A DNA stretch of 64,000 nucleotides, taken from the NCBI RefSeq assembly GCF_014701095.1, contig NZ_AP023439.1:7180001-7244000 (forward strand). Reading direction: 5' to 3'. A model generated the notes under the pieces. The model was given only the letters and a program-made list of their open reading frames with translations, was not told the DNA's origin and did not search any database. The stretch's first letter is position 1. Each line of letters starts with the position of its first letter. Origin of the DNA: Streptomyces tuirus. GTDB lineage: Bacteria; Actinomycetota; Actinomycetes; Streptomycetales; Streptomycetaceae. The position numbers and the translations under genes were made by a program. Of the stretch, positions 35,210 through 44,587 are shown in pieces.

Positions 35210-37453
35210 TCACCCCCGGGGCGCCGCCACCGGCACACCCAGCGGCCGGGCGAGACCCACCACGGCCTCGTCCAGCCGCTCCAGATGCCGCAGCACGCGG
35301 TCGGTGATGCGGCCGTAGCGCGGTTCGCCGGCGTCCGATCCCAGCAGGGACGCGATGGTCGGCCCGACCTCGACCTGCGCGCCCGCGTGCTCGTCGGCGA
35401 CCCGGGCCGCGATGGTCCGGATGTTGCGCACCGTACGCCCGGCGGCCCCGCGCAGTCGCGGATCCGCCGCGATCGAGGGATGCGTGGGCAGCAGCTCGGC
35501 GGTCGCCGCCAGCGTCCGCGCGTGATACGCGCACGTCTCCAGCAGCGCCACCACGTACCGGGCCGTGTCGCGCCGGGTCCGCAGCGGCGTGACGGGGTGG
35601 GTCAGCGGCTGGGTCGCGGCCCGCAGATCCGCCAGCGCCTGGTCCAGGTCGCGCGCCTTGTCCAGCAGCTCGGCCGCCGGCCCTCCGCTGAGCTGGCCGA
35701 CGGCGGCCTCCGTGACCTCGGCCAGCCGCTCCAGCACGGTGCCGAGCAGCTCGTTCGTACGGCGGTCCGTCCGCACCGGCAGCACCAGCGCCGCGGCCAC
35801 CACCCCACAGGCCACGCCGAGCGCCGTCTCCTCGATGCGCAGCACGAGCACATCAGGGCTGTAGGTGTGCAGCAGCGTGTACAGCAGCCCGAGCATCGCC
35901 GTGACGAAGAACGACATCAGGGTGTACGACAGCGGCGCCGAGTAGAACATCGCGAAGATCAGCACCAGCACCAGGGCGAACGCCGTCCAGGTGTTGTTGC
36001 CGACCAGACCCGCCAGCACGATGCCGGCCACGACGCCGAACACCGTCCCGAGCAGCCGCCGGTACCCCTTGACCAGGATCTCGCCCGTCGACGACGTGTT
36101 GATGAAGACGATCCAGCACGTCAGCACCGCCCAGTACCAGCGCTGCGTGGACAGCAGCTCGCCGCCCACGATCGCCAGTGACGAGCCGACGGCGACCTGC
36201 ACGGCGGCACGGGTGGTGAGCCGCCGCAGTCCGGTCTGGTCCTCCTGCCCGGCCTCCTCGCCGCCGCCGTCGATCGCGGCGTCCTCGGCGTCCAGTTCCT
36301 CGCGGGAACGGGCCGTCGCCGGGGAGTCGTCCGACTCGTCCTGGGGGCCGTCCAGCGCGATCCGCAGCCCGAGCACGGAACGGGCCGACTCGCCGATGCC
36401 GCGGAAGACGTCCTGGAGCGCCGCCGACGCGGGCGGCAGGTTCTCCTCGTCCCGGTAGCCGAGGAGCCGGTTGCGCACATGGGCCAGCCCGGTGCCCGCG
36501 TCGCCGCTGCCCGCCCGCAGCACCAGGGTGTGCAGCGCCAGCAGATCGCGGCGGAGCGTGGCGCCGGTCTCGTCCGGCATGTCCGGGCCGGCGATCGCCG
36601 GGGCGGGCGCGCCCGGCAGGTGCAGGGTCAGTGTGTCGGCCCGTTCGGCGGTGCGGGCGGTCAGCAGCAGCAGGCCGAGCCGCTCGGCGGCGATCTCGGC
36701 GTCGGCGATCCTGCGCTGCACGAGCCGTGCCGCCGACTCGTCCGGGGTGCCCTCCTCGAGGCGCCCCTGGATCATCATGGCCGTCTCGTGCAGCCGCGCG
36801 GTGCCGTCGCGCAGCGCCTTCAGCACCTTGTCCATCTCCTCCGCGGGGGCGTCGAGGAGTTCTGCTTGCGCCGACACCAGCTGGGCCAGCCGGGCGCGGA
36901 AGGCCAGGCGCAGCCGCTGCAGCACACCCGTCGGCGTCGCGGGCACGACCGCGAAGCGCATCAGGGCACTGGAGCAGAACGCCAGCGCGATGGCACCGCA
37001 CAGCTCGGGCAGCCTCTCGACGGTGGCGCCGACGAACAGCGACAGGAAGTAGACCTGGAAGCCGATCAGCCCCAGCGCGGTGCCCCGGTCGCCGAACCGG
37101 CGGCTGTAGACCGCGCAGAAGATCAGGACGACGAAGAAGACGTCACCGACCACGACGTGCGAGCTGAGCACCGCCCCCAGGGACACCGAGGCCAGGGCCA
37201 CCGGAAGTCCCAGCGCCAGCGTCACGGCCTGGGGCCCGAGCTGCTTCTCCCGGATGGCGAAGGTGGCGACCATCGCCGCGATGGCCCCCGCCACCAGAAT
37301 GTGCACGTCGGCGCCGAGCAGGGAGAGCACGGCCACGGTCAGTGCGATCGCGCCGACCGTTCGCAGCCCGGCCGTCAGACGCAGCAGGCCCGGGTCGGAC
37401 GCCGCGATCCGGTCCCGCAGTCGTGCCCGCACCGCGCGTCCCGCTGCCCTCAC
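35210..37453 (-). CDS. FUSC-family membrane protein (aromatic-acid exporter-like)
   Basis: 747 residues in two halves. Each has about five or six membrane spans (for example GAIALTVAVLSLLGADVHIL and YWAVLTCWIVFINTSSTGE) followed by a cytosolic helical domain. This is the FUSC/YccS/AaeB architecture. The second-half motif RLLGTVFGVVAGIVLAG is typical of the FUSC domain. Proteins of this group export aromatic acids or act in envelope stress; the substrate is unknown. The start is a GTG at 37453 with GGGAGAG upstream at a long spacing. Confidence 0.85.
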   Translation of the reverse strand: MRAAGRAVRARLRDRIAASDPGLLRLTAGLRTVGAIALTVAVLSLLGADVHILVAGAIAAMVATFAIREKQLGPQAVTLALGLPVALASVSLGAVLSSHVVVGDVFFVVLIFCAVYSRRFGDRGTALGLIGFQVYFLSLFVGATVERLPELCGAIALAFCSSALMRFAVVPATPTGVLQRLRLAFRARLAQLVSAQAELLDAPAEEMDKVLKALRDGTARLHETAMMIQGRLEEGTPDESAARLVQRRIADAEIAAERLGLLLLTARTAERADTLTLHLPGAPAPAIAGPDMPDETGATLRRDLLALHTLVLRAGSGDAGTGLAHVRNRLLGYRDEENLPPASAALQDVFRGIGESARSVLGLRIALDGPQDESDDSPATARSREELDAEDAAIDGGGEEAGQEDQTGLRRLTTRAAVQVAVGSSLAIVGGELLSTQRWYWAVLTCWIVFINTSSTGEILVKGYRRLLGTVFGVVAGIVLAGLVGNNTWTAFALVLVLIFAMFYSAPLSYTLMSFFVTAMLGLLYTLLHTYSPDVLVLRIEETALGVACGVVAAALVLPVRTDRRTNELLGTVLERLAEVTEAAVGQLSGGPAAELLDKARDLDQALADLRAATQPLTHPVTPLRTRRDTARYVVALLETCAYHARTLAATAELLPTHPSIAADPRLRGAAGRTVRNIRTIAARVADEHAGAQVEVGPTIASLLGSDAGEPRYGRITDRVLRHLERLDEAVVGLARPLGVPVAAPRG

Positions 37454-37537
37454 GCCGCCGCACTCTCTCCCGACTCACACCAAGATCCGCATCTCAGCAT
37501 GACATGCCACGAGCGGAGGCTTCCGCCCGGCCCGGCG

Positions 37538-38905
37538 CTACTCCGACCGGGATCCCGCCACCCGCTCCCGCACCTGCTCCGGCGTCAGATAGGCGTCGGT
37601 GTACTCGAAATCCTTCAGCCGCGCGGCCTTGCGGGTCTGGAACCCGGTCCGTACGAAATCGTCGCCGGCGACGGCGTTGAGCAGCCAGTTCGTCATCACC
37701 CGCGTCTTGGCCACGTTGGTGCGCAGCGCCGACCAGTGGTAACCGCGGGCCACGGCCTGGGCGGGCAGCCCGCGCAGTTCGATGCCCAGCGGCTTGGACA
37801 CCGCATCGGTGCCGCCGAGGTCGACGACGAGCCCGAGGTCCTTGTGGACGTACGGCTTCATTGCCTGGCCCCGCAGGGAGGCGATGACGTTGTCGGCGAC
37901 GTGCTTGCCCTGCCGCTGGGCGTGCTGCGCGGTGGGCGGGCACACGGCGCCGTCCCCCTTGGCCAGGTCGGGGACGGCGGCCGAGTCGCCGAGCGCGAAC
38001 ACCCCGTCCTCGCCCGGCAGGTTCATCTCGGCGGCGACCGCGAGCCGCCCCTTGACGGTCTCCGCGCCGAGCGTGGCGATGAGCGGGCTGGCGGCGACGC
38101 CGGCGGTCCAGATGAGCGTGCGGGTCGGGACCACGCGCCCGTCGGTGAAGGTGACCTCCTCGGCGCCCGCCTTGGCGATGGAGGTACCCAGCGAGATCTC
38201 GATGCCCCGCCGGCGCAGGATCTCCTGCGCGCTGCTGCCGAGCTTGTCGCCCAGCTCCGGCATCAGCCTCGGGGCGATGTCGATCAGGTGCCACTTGATG
38301 AGACCCGGGTCCAGCCGCGGATAGCGCTTGACCGCGGCGTGCGTCAGCCGCTGCAGGCACGCCGCGGTCTCGGTGCCCGCGTAACCGCCGCCGACCACCA
38401 CGAACTGCAGCCGCGAGGCCCGCTCCACGGGGTCCGGGCTCGCGTCGGCCAGATCCAGTTGCGCGATGACGTGGTCACGGATGTACGCCGCCTCGGCGAG
38501 CGTCTTCATCCCGAACGCGTGGTCCGTCAGCCCCGGGATGTCGAAGGTCCGGGTAATGCTGCCGGGCGCCAGCACGATGTAGTCGTACCGCTCGTCGATG
38601 ATCTGGTCGGTGATGGTGCGGATGACGCAGACCTTCGACTTCAGGTCCACGCCGATGGCGCCGCCCGGAATGATCCGCGTGCGGTACTTCTTGCTGCGGC
38701 GCAGGGAGACGGCGATCGACTGCGGCGTCAGCACGCCGGAGGCGACCTGGGGGAGCAGCGGCAGGTAGAGCTGGTAGGCGAACGGCGTCACCAGCGTGAC
38801 GTCCGCCTCCTCCGGGGAGAGTTTCCGTTCCAGGCGGCGGACGCACTCCACGCCGGCGAAGCCTGCGCCAACCACCAGGATCCTGGGTCGTGTCACGGTG
38901 TTCAT
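37538..38905 (-). CDS. ndh: Type II NADH dehydrogenase-like FAD oxidoreductase
   Basis: 455 residues. The FAD motif is ILVVGAGFAGVECVRRLE at the N-terminus and the NAD motif is QFVVVGGGYAGTETAACL. GVFALGDSAAVPDLAKG and PPTAQHAQRQGKHVADN are the C-terminal NDH-2 signatures. It probably oxidises NADH at the inner face of the membrane and passes electrons to quinone without proton pumping. AAAGGG directly abuts the ATG at 38905, so the in-frame GTG at 38896, with a nine-base spacing, may be the real start. Confidence 0.85.
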   Translation of the reverse strand: MNTVTRPRILVVGAGFAGVECVRRLERKLSPEEADVTLVTPFAYQLYLPLLPQVASGVLTPQSIAVSLRRSKKYRTRIIPGGAIGVDLKSKVCVIRTITDQIIDERYDYIVLAPGSITRTFDIPGLTDHAFGMKTLAEAAYIRDHVIAQLDLADASPDPVERASRLQFVVVGGGYAGTETAACLQRLTHAAVKRYPRLDPGLIKWHLIDIAPRLMPELGDKLGSSAQEILRRRGIEISLGTSIAKAGAEEVTFTDGRVVPTRTLIWTAGVAASPLIATLGAETVKGRLAVAAEMNLPGEDGVFALGDSAAVPDLAKGDGAVCPPTAQHAQRQGKHVADNVIASLRGQAMKPYVHKDLGLVVDLGGTDAVSKPLGIELRGLPAQAVARGYHWSALRTNVAKTRVMTNWLLNAVAGDDFVRTGFQTRKAARLKDFEYTDAYLTPEQVRERVAGSRSE

Positions 38906-39122
38906 CCCTTTCTGCGGCTCCAGGCGGTCTGCCTCGAACGCCTTCCGACTGCCCCTGGATCGCCGGTTCGCACCCTTTCGATCCCACCGTGTGTCCCGCC
39001 GGTGCGCCAGTCGGACGCGGCAGGCAGACGAACGCGTCGATCACCACCCTGCCCGCACCGTGGCCGAAAAGCACCGGGCGGGAGTGAATCACGCGTGCAG
39101 ACCGGGCCGGCCGGAGCCGCCG

Positions 39123-40850
39123 TCAGGAGTCGGCGCCGCCCTGGAAATGACACAGCAGCAGACACACGTCGTCGTCCCGCTCGGAATCGCTCAGCAACGG
39201 ATGCAGAAGCCGGTCCGCCGACCCCTCCAGATCCGCGTCCAGCTCCGCGGAACGGAACCCGCCGAGCGCCGTGGCCAGCCGCTCGATCCCCGGGTCTATG
39301 CCCTGCGCACGCCGCTCCACCAGCCCGTCCGTGTACAGCGCGAGCGTCGAACCGGGCGCCAGCTGCTCCGTGTGGTCGGCGATCTCCTGGGTGAGCGGGA
39401 TGCCGAGCATCGCGCCGGGCTTGGCGTCGAGGGTGCGCACGGTGCCGTCGGGCAGCCGCAGCACCGGCGGCGGATGCCCCGCCGCGGCCCAGGTCAGCGT
39501 GGGCTCGTCCGGGTGGAACCGGGCGATGACGGCGGTGGCGTACAGGTCCGGCTGGAGATGGTGCAGGAACCGGTGCAGCCGGGTCAGCAGCCGGCCCGGG
39601 CTGTCGCCGTCGACGGCGTACGCCCGCAGCGCGGTGCGCAACTGGCTCATCATGACCGCCGCGTGCAGACCGTGGCCGGTCACGTCGCCGATGACCGTGA
39701 TCAGACCGCCGTCCCGCTGGGGGAACGCGTCGTACCAGTCGCCGCCGATGTTCAGCCCGTGTGTGGCCGGAAGGTACCGTGCGGCCAGGCTGAGGCCCGG
39801 CGTGGTCGGCAGGTCCGTCAGCAGGGCGCGCTGCAGCGTCTCGGCGATGTCGCGGTTGTGCTCGAAGCGCCGGGCGTTGTCGATCGCGATGCTGGCCCGC
39901 CGGGTGAGCTCGATCAGCATCACCGCGTCGTCCGGGTCCCAGCGCGCACCGGGCGGCGACAGCGTCAGGACCCCCAGCGGCGCACGCCGCGTCGGCAGCG
40001 GCACACACAGCAGCGGCCGCCCGGGTTCCAGCGCCGACGGCGGCTGGTCGTCCACGCCGGGCAGGTTGCCGGGATGGCCGGCGGCGTACTGGGGCCGCCC
40101 GGTACGGGCCGCGACCACGGCGGCGGCCGGATGCGGCGCCGAGCCGTGTCTGTCCTCCTCGTGGTCGAACAGCCATACGTCGACGCTGCTCGCGTACTCC
40201 GGTACCAGCAGGTCCGGCAGCCGGCGCACGATCTCCTCGTGGTTCAGCGACGCCGTCAGCACGGCGCTCGCGTCCGCGAGGAACATCAGCCTGCGCCGGG
40301 CGCTCTCCGCCTCGTTGCGGGCGGTGCGCTCGGCGGCGAAGGCCTCGCGCTGGGCCCGCCCGGCAGCGTCCAGCTCGGCGTGCAGGGCCAAGACGCCCTG
40401 GTTGGTCTGGTGCAGCTCCTCGCGGTGGAAGAGGACCAGGTCCTCCTGCTCGGTGAGCTTGTCCAGCACCACGGCGGTGTCCTCGTCGGCGCCGAGGAGC
40501 GCCTCCGACAGGGCGGCGGGGTCGTCGGCGACGGTGCCGTCCTCGGCGGCCTCGGCCGCCTCGGGGCAGGGGACGGTGACCTCCCAGAGCGGTTCCCCGG
40601 CGGCGCACGCCTCCGGCGACGGGGTCACCACGACGTGCAGCAGCCCCTCCTCGGTGGGGGAGCCCGCCAGGTCCATGGTGAGGCGCCAGGTGCCGCCCTT
40701 GGTGAGGCACTGGCGCAGGTGGGCGCTGAGGGCGGCGGCGAGCCGGGTCCGTTCGACGGTGGGCACACCGTACGCGGCGGCCAGACGCGCGAGTGAGATG
40801 CGGGCGCGGGCCGCGTCGGTGACGGTGGTGATCTGCCAAGTGCGCATCAT
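39123..40850 (-). CDS. GAF-domain SpoIIE/PP2C-type phosphatase (RsbU/RsbX-like)
   Basis: 575 residues. An N-terminal region of about 180 residues is followed by a GAF domain (about 190-330, LMFLADASAVLTASLNHEEIV to RASIAIDNARRFEHN) and a SpoIIE phosphatase domain with the metal-binding motifs NIGGDWYDAFP, TVIGDVTGHGLHAAVMMSQL, LALYTDGLVERR and DDDVCLLLC. It dephosphorylates STAS-domain antagonists (RsbV or RsbS type). Its start overlaps the stop of the upstream phosphatase gene by 4 bases, making it the fifth and last gene of the stressosome operon. Confidence 0.9.
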   Translation of the reverse strand: MMRTWQITTVTDAARARISLARLAAAYGVPTVERTRLAAALSAHLRQCLTKGGTWRLTMDLAGSPTEEGLLHVVVTPSPEACAAGEPLWEVTVPCPEAAEAAEDGTVADDPAALSEALLGADEDTAVVLDKLTEQEDLVLFHREELHQTNQGVLALHAELDAAGRAQREAFAAERTARNEAESARRRLMFLADASAVLTASLNHEEIVRRLPDLLVPEYASSVDVWLFDHEEDRHGSAPHPAAAVVAARTGRPQYAAGHPGNLPGVDDQPPSALEPGRPLLCVPLPTRRAPLGVLTLSPPGARWDPDDAVMLIELTRRASIAIDNARRFEHNRDIAETLQRALLTDLPTTPGLSLAARYLPATHGLNIGGDWYDAFPQRDGGLITVIGDVTGHGLHAAVMMSQLRTALRAYAVDGDSPGRLLTRLHRFLHHLQPDLYATAVIARFHPDEPTLTWAAAGHPPPVLRLPDGTVRTLDAKPGAMLGIPLTQEIADHTEQLAPGSTLALYTDGLVERRAQGIDPGIERLATALGGFRSAELDADLEGSADRLLHPLLSDSERDDDVCLLLCHFQGGADS

Positions 40851-42580
40851 GGGCGTTCCGGCGGGGTCGAGGTCAGCACGGCCACGGCGGTGTCGTCCCG
40901 CACCGGCAGGGCGGGACTGCTGGCGTCACGTATCGTCACGGCGGCCGTCACGGCCGGGTCGGCCGCGGGCAGGCCCGGGCCGGACGGCGGCGTCCAGCGG
41001 CTGGGCAGGCCGTCGGTGTGCAGGATCAGCAGCGGGTCGTCCGTCCAGTCGGCCTCCTCCTCGCGGAGGGTGGCGGGCCGGTGCACCCCGACGATGCCGG
41101 GCCGCGACAGCAGGTGATGCCAGGTGCCGGCGGTGTGCAGTCGTGCCCCCACGTTGCCGATGCCGGCGAAGCGCAGCCGTCCGGCGGACAGATCGAGCTG
41201 GGCCATCGCGACGGCCGCGCCGCGCGTGCCCTTCAGCGCGTCGTGCAGGCGCCCCAGCGACTCGGCGGGGGAGAGGTGAGCCCAGCGGTACAGTGCCGCG
41301 ACCGCGGCGGACGAGGCCCGCGCGGCCTCCGGCCCGTGCCCCAGCCCGTCCGCCAGCAGCAGCGTCACCCGGTCCCCGGCCCGGACCCAGGCCCAGGCGT
41401 CCCCCGAGTACTCGGCTCCGCCGTAGGGGATGTTGACCCCACCGGCCCGTACTCCGGTGACCGGCAAGGAACGGTCCTGCGGGCCGGCGCCGGGGCCCGG
41501 GGCGCCGCCGGCCGGTGCCGCACGGCGGACCGGGCCGGCCCCGGCGTCCGCGAGGCCGTGGGACCCTGCCGTCCGGGAAGCCCGGTCCGCCCCCGGGGTT
41601 CCCACGCCCGCGACGCCCTCAGCCGACGCCGCACGAGGGGCCGACTCGCCCGCGCCCGCGAGGCCGTGAGCCGATGCCGTACGAGGGGGCGGCGTGCCCG
41701 CGTCCGCGGGGCCGTGAGCCGATGCCGTACGAGGGGGCGGCGTGCCCGTGTCCGCGAGGCCGCGACCCGACGCCGCAGGAGGGGCCGGCGCGCCCGCGAC
41801 GCCCTCAGCCGACGCGACCCGAGGGGCCGGGGGCGTGCCCGCGTCTGCGAGGCCGTGAGCCGATGCCGTACGAGGGGGCGGCGTGCCGGTGTCCCGGAGG
41901 GCGTGGTTCGGTGTCGTCGGAGGGACCGGCGCGCCCGTACCGGGGTGGGCATGGCCCGGCGTTCCGTACGGCCCCTGCGCACGGTCTGCCGCAGGTGCGA
42001 GAGCGCCGGTGGCGCCCTGAGCCTGCCCGGCGAGGCCCGCCGCCGCGTGGCCGGTCAGACCGCCGCACGCCACCGCGCCGAACGGCGGCTCGCCGCCGGG
42101 CCACCGGCCGCCGGCGGCGACCCCGTCCTCCGGCCGCACCGACGCCTCACCGCCCCAGGGCGCCGTGCCCACGCGGGCCACCGCGACCGTGCCGCGGCCC
42201 GGGACGCTGTGCAGGGCGAAGTCGTCGCAGAGGCGCACACACGTGCCGAGGCCCGCGCCGAGCGAGCGGCTCGTGGAGAAGCCGTCGCGCAGCGCCGCGG
42301 GCACGTCCGCGATGCCCGGGCCGTGGTCGATCGCCGCGATCTGCACCGTCCGGGACCCCTCCCGGCCCTCCCGAAGCACCGGCGGAGCCACGACGTCGAT
42401 GAGCACCTGCCCGCCCTCGGCGTGCTTCAGCAGATTCGTGGCCAGCTCGGTCGCCACCAGCGCGGCCGCCGCGGCGCGCCGCTCGTCCAGCCCGGCCAGC
42501 GCGGCGGCCTCCTCCGCCGCGACCCGCACGTCGCGCACCCGGGTCGAGTCGCGCACCGGCACGTCCCACACGCGCGGCAT
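40847..42580 (-). CDS. RsbT-like ATPase fused to SpoIIE-type phosphatase through a repeat linker
   Basis: 577 residues. The N-terminal GHKL kinase domain (1-145) has ATELATNLLKHAEGG (N-box), AIDHGPGIADV (G1) and SLGAGLGTCVRLCD (G2). The C-terminal SpoIIE-type phosphatase (about 385-577) has VTLLLADGLGHGPEAARASS and PLLILHTDGLPSRW. The linker, about residues 213-347, consists of some eight imperfect copies of a 16-residue Pro/Ala/Ser unit, unlike ordinary members, which run about 330-350 residues. The start overlaps the RsbT gene stop by one base (TGATG). A switch that both phosphorylates and dephosphorylates STAS proteins is inferred. Confidence 0.88.
   Translation of the reverse strand: MPRVWDVPVRDSTRVRDVRVAAEEAAALAGLDERRAAAAALVATELATNLLKHAEGGQVLIDVVAPPVLREGREGSRTVQIAAIDHGPGIADVPAALRDGFSTSRSLGAGLGTCVRLCDDFALHSVPGRGTVAVARVGTAPWGGEASVRPEDGVAAGGRWPGGEPPFGAVACGGLTGHAAAGLAGQAQGATGALAPAADRAQGPYGTPGHAHPGTGAPVPPTTPNHALRDTGTPPPRTASAHGLADAGTPPAPRVASAEGVAGAPAPPAASGRGLADTGTPPPRTASAHGPADAGTPPPRTASAHGLAGAGESAPRAASAEGVAGVGTPGADRASRTAGSHGLADAGAGPVRRAAPAGGAPGPGAGPQDRSLPVTGVRAGGVNIPYGGAEYSGDAWAWVRAGDRVTLLLADGLGHGPEAARASSAAVAALYRWAHLSPAESLGRLHDALKGTRGAAVAMAQLDLSAGRLRFAGIGNVGARLHTAGTWHHLLSRPGIVGVHRPATLREEEADWTDDPLLILHTDGLPSRWTPPSGPGLPAADPAVTAAVTIRDASSPALPVRDDTAVAVLTSTPPERP
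41540..41942. repeat. 48-bp tandem repeat array in the kinase-phosphatase linker
   Basis: About eight imperfect 45-51 bp units, all in frame. A 36-base core beginning GCCGTGAGCCGATGCCGTAC is identical at 41663, 41711 (exactly 48 bp apart) and 41852. The unit encodes TPPPRTASAHGLADAG-like peptides. It is a likely length-variable locus. Confidence 0.85.
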
Positions 42581-43020
42581 CAGACCTCCTCGCGCGGACG
42601 CGGCGGCCGGCCCACCCAGCAGGTCACCCGCACCGTGGTGCCCGAACCCGGCGTGGTGTCGATGTCGAAGTCGTGCACCAGCCGCCGCGCGCCGCTCAGC
42701 CCCATCCCCAGACCGCCGCCGGAGGTGTAGCCGTCGCTCAGCGCCAGGTCGAGGTCGGCGATGCCCGGCCCCTCGTCCGTGAAGACCAGCCGCAGCCCCC
42801 GCGCACCGGCCCCGCCCACCTGGGTCGCCTCCATCTGTCCGCCACCGCCGTGCACCAGGGTGTTGCGGGCCAGCTCACTGGCCGCGGTGATGAGCTTGGT
42901 CTGGTCCACCAGACCGAAGCCGAGCCGGGCGGCGGCCTGCCGTACGTGCTGTCGCACCCACACCAGGTCCATGTCCGACCGGATGGGCAGGCAGGCCTCG
43001 ACGCCCGCGGCGGTGTGCAT
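42580..43020 (-). CDS. rsbT: RsbT-type serine kinase (stressosome switch)
   Basis: 146 residues, a compact GHKL kinase: ITAASELARNTLVHGGGG (N-box), VFTDEGPGIADLDLALS (G1), SGGGLGMGLSGARRLVHDF (G2) and GSGTTVRVTCWV at the C-terminus. The order R-S-T and the sequence match Bacillus RsbT, which phosphorylates RsbR and RsbS and then leaves to activate a phosphatase. Its ATG overlaps the RsbS stop by one base (TGATG). The following gene carries a second RsbT-like domain. Confidence 0.9.
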   Translation of the reverse strand: MHTAAGVEACLPIRSDMDLVWVRQHVRQAAARLGFGLVDQTKLITAASELARNTLVHGGGGQMEATQVGGAGARGLRLVFTDEGPGIADLDLALSDGYTSGGGLGMGLSGARRLVHDFDIDTTPGSGTTVRVTCWVGRPPRPREEV

Positions 43021-43439
43021 CACGGACTCTCCTGACGCGGACTGCCGGGACGGGGCACCGGGGTCTGCCGCGCGAGGAGCTCCATGCCCGCCTCGGTACT
43101 GAGTGCGGTGCTCAGCCCCGGCAGCGTCAGACCCAGCTCGACCAGGGTGATGGCGACCGCCGGGTTCATGCCGGCCACCACGGTGCGCGCGGCCAGCAGT
43201 CCGGCCTGCGCGGCGATCTCGGCCAGCACCCGGCCGAGGAAGGAGTCGACGATCTCCACCCCCGAGATGTCGATGAGGACCCCGCGCACCCCGGTGCGGG
43301 AGATCGTCTCGGCGAGATCCTGCTGGAGCTGCTGCGCCGTGCTGTCGTGCAGGTCCCCCTGGAGCGTGACCAGCAGGACGTCGCCGAGCCGGAGGACCGG
43401 CACATGGCCGGTCACGGGACGGGGATGGGCGTCGTTCAC
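43020..43439 (-). CDS. rsbS: RsbS-type STAS antagonist
   Basis: 139 residues, a single STAS domain (PVLRLGDVLLVTLQGDLHD). The phosphorylatable serine is in IDISGVEIVDSFLG, equivalent to Ser59 of Bacillus RsbS, and VVAGMNPAVAITLVELG completes the fold. A GTG start overlaps the RsbR stop (GTGA). It is a structural component of the stressosome that holds RsbT. Confidence 0.9.
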   Translation of the reverse strand: MNDAHPRPVTGHVPVLRLGDVLLVTLQGDLHDSTAQQLQQDLAETISRTGVRGVLIDISGVEIVDSFLGRVLAEIAAQAGLLAARTVVAGMNPAVAITLVELGLTLPGLSTALSTEAGMELLARQTPVPRPGSPRQESP

Positions 43440-44323
43440 CGCTGACCCGCACCCGGGGTCACGATGTCCGCGCCGAGCTGGTGCAGCGCGTACCCCAGCG
43501 CGTCGGCGAGGCTCGCGCGGGTGATCACGTCCAGATCCAGGCCGAGGTGCACGATGGTCTGCGCGATGGCGGGGCGGATGCCCGAGACGATGCACTCGGC
43601 GCCCATGAGGCGCGCCGCGGCGACCGTCTTCATCAGGTGCTGCGCCACCAGCGAGTCGACCGTCGGCACCCCGGTGATGTCGAGGATCGCGAACCGCGCG
43701 TGCTGGTCGACGACGGCGTTCAGCAGCGTCTCCATCACGATCTGGCTGCGGGCGCTGTCGAGGGTCCCGATGAGCGGCACGGCCACGATGCCGTCCCACA
43801 GCCGGATGACGGGCGTGGCCACCTCCATCAGCTGCATCCGCTGCCGGTCGCTGAGCGCCTGCCACTCGCTCAGCGCGGTTTGCATGGCCACCAGTCGCAG
43901 GGTGCCCGTCAGCACCGTCAGCGCGGTCGAACAGGCCCGCAGGTGCTCGGGTGGCGCCTGCTCCAGATCGGCGGCCAGCAGGTTCTCCACGGGCGGCCGC
44001 AGAGCGGCCAGTTCGCTGGAGACCTGGGTGTTGCTCAGCCCGGCACGGGAGCGGGCCGCGCCCATCCGGCCGAGCTGCTCGCGCACGGTGCTGAATCCGG
44101 CGGCGTCCGGGTCCTCCACCTGGCCCGAGTCGGCCACCTGGGCCAGCGCGTCCACGACGGCCTTGCCCGCTTCCACCGCCTCGTCGCGCGAGACGGTGAA
44201 CACGGTGCGGAACAACGGCTCGTCCGCCCACCGCTGGGCGATCTGCTCGCGCCGGCGGTGCAGGAAGTCCCTGACCTCGTCGGTGGGCGTGGCGAGCTGT
44301 CCGTCCGCTTCGTGCTCCGGCAC
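43436..44323 (-). CDS. rsbR: RsbR-type stressosome sensor (RsbRD N-domain plus STAS)
   Basis: 295 residues. A helical N-terminal sensor domain (about 15-165, DFLHRRREQIAQRWADEPLF) is followed by a C-terminal STAS domain (about 175-290) with LDITGVPTVDSLVAQHLMK. The residue equivalent to the Thr205 phosphosite of Bacillus RsbR is Ser, and GTLDSARSQ also has Ser at the Thr171-like place. It starts with GTG behind GAGGAGA and heads the operon rsbR-rsbS-rsbT-phosphatase-phosphatase. The signal sensed is unknown. Confidence 0.88.
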   Translation of the reverse strand: MPEHEADGQLATPTDEVRDFLHRRREQIAQRWADEPLFRTVFTVSRDEAVEAGKAVVDALAQVADSGQVEDPDAAGFSTVREQLGRMGAARSRAGLSNTQVSSELAALRPPVENLLAADLEQAPPEHLRACSTALTVLTGTLRLVAMQTALSEWQALSDRQRMQLMEVATPVIRLWDGIVAVPLIGTLDSARSQIVMETLLNAVVDQHARFAILDITGVPTVDSLVAQHLMKTVAAARLMGAECIVSGIRPAIAQTIVHLGLDLDVITRASLADALGYALHQLGADIVTPGAGQR

Positions 44324-44587
44324 CTGGTTCTCTCCTCATCCGCGTTGCGTCGACCGAGCCCGCTTCTGGCAACGAGACGGCGATGTGACACTTGCCGGGC
44401 GACAACTCTAACCATGCGCCGACCTCGCACGACACCTGCTCCGGGGCAAGCGATCCGGTTCGGCGGAACGGCGATGGGCGCCCGCCGTTTCCGGCGTGCG
44501 GAGGGTGAGCCGTCGTCCGGGCACGGCGGAGCGAGGGCACCGGACCACCGGTCTTCGCCGGCGCCGTGCCCGAGGGGATCCGGACCG

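Noticed and set aside
36479..39394. A 971-codon plus-strand open frame
   Set aside because: It is antisense to the FUSC and NADH dehydrogenase genes, both of which have strong motifs.
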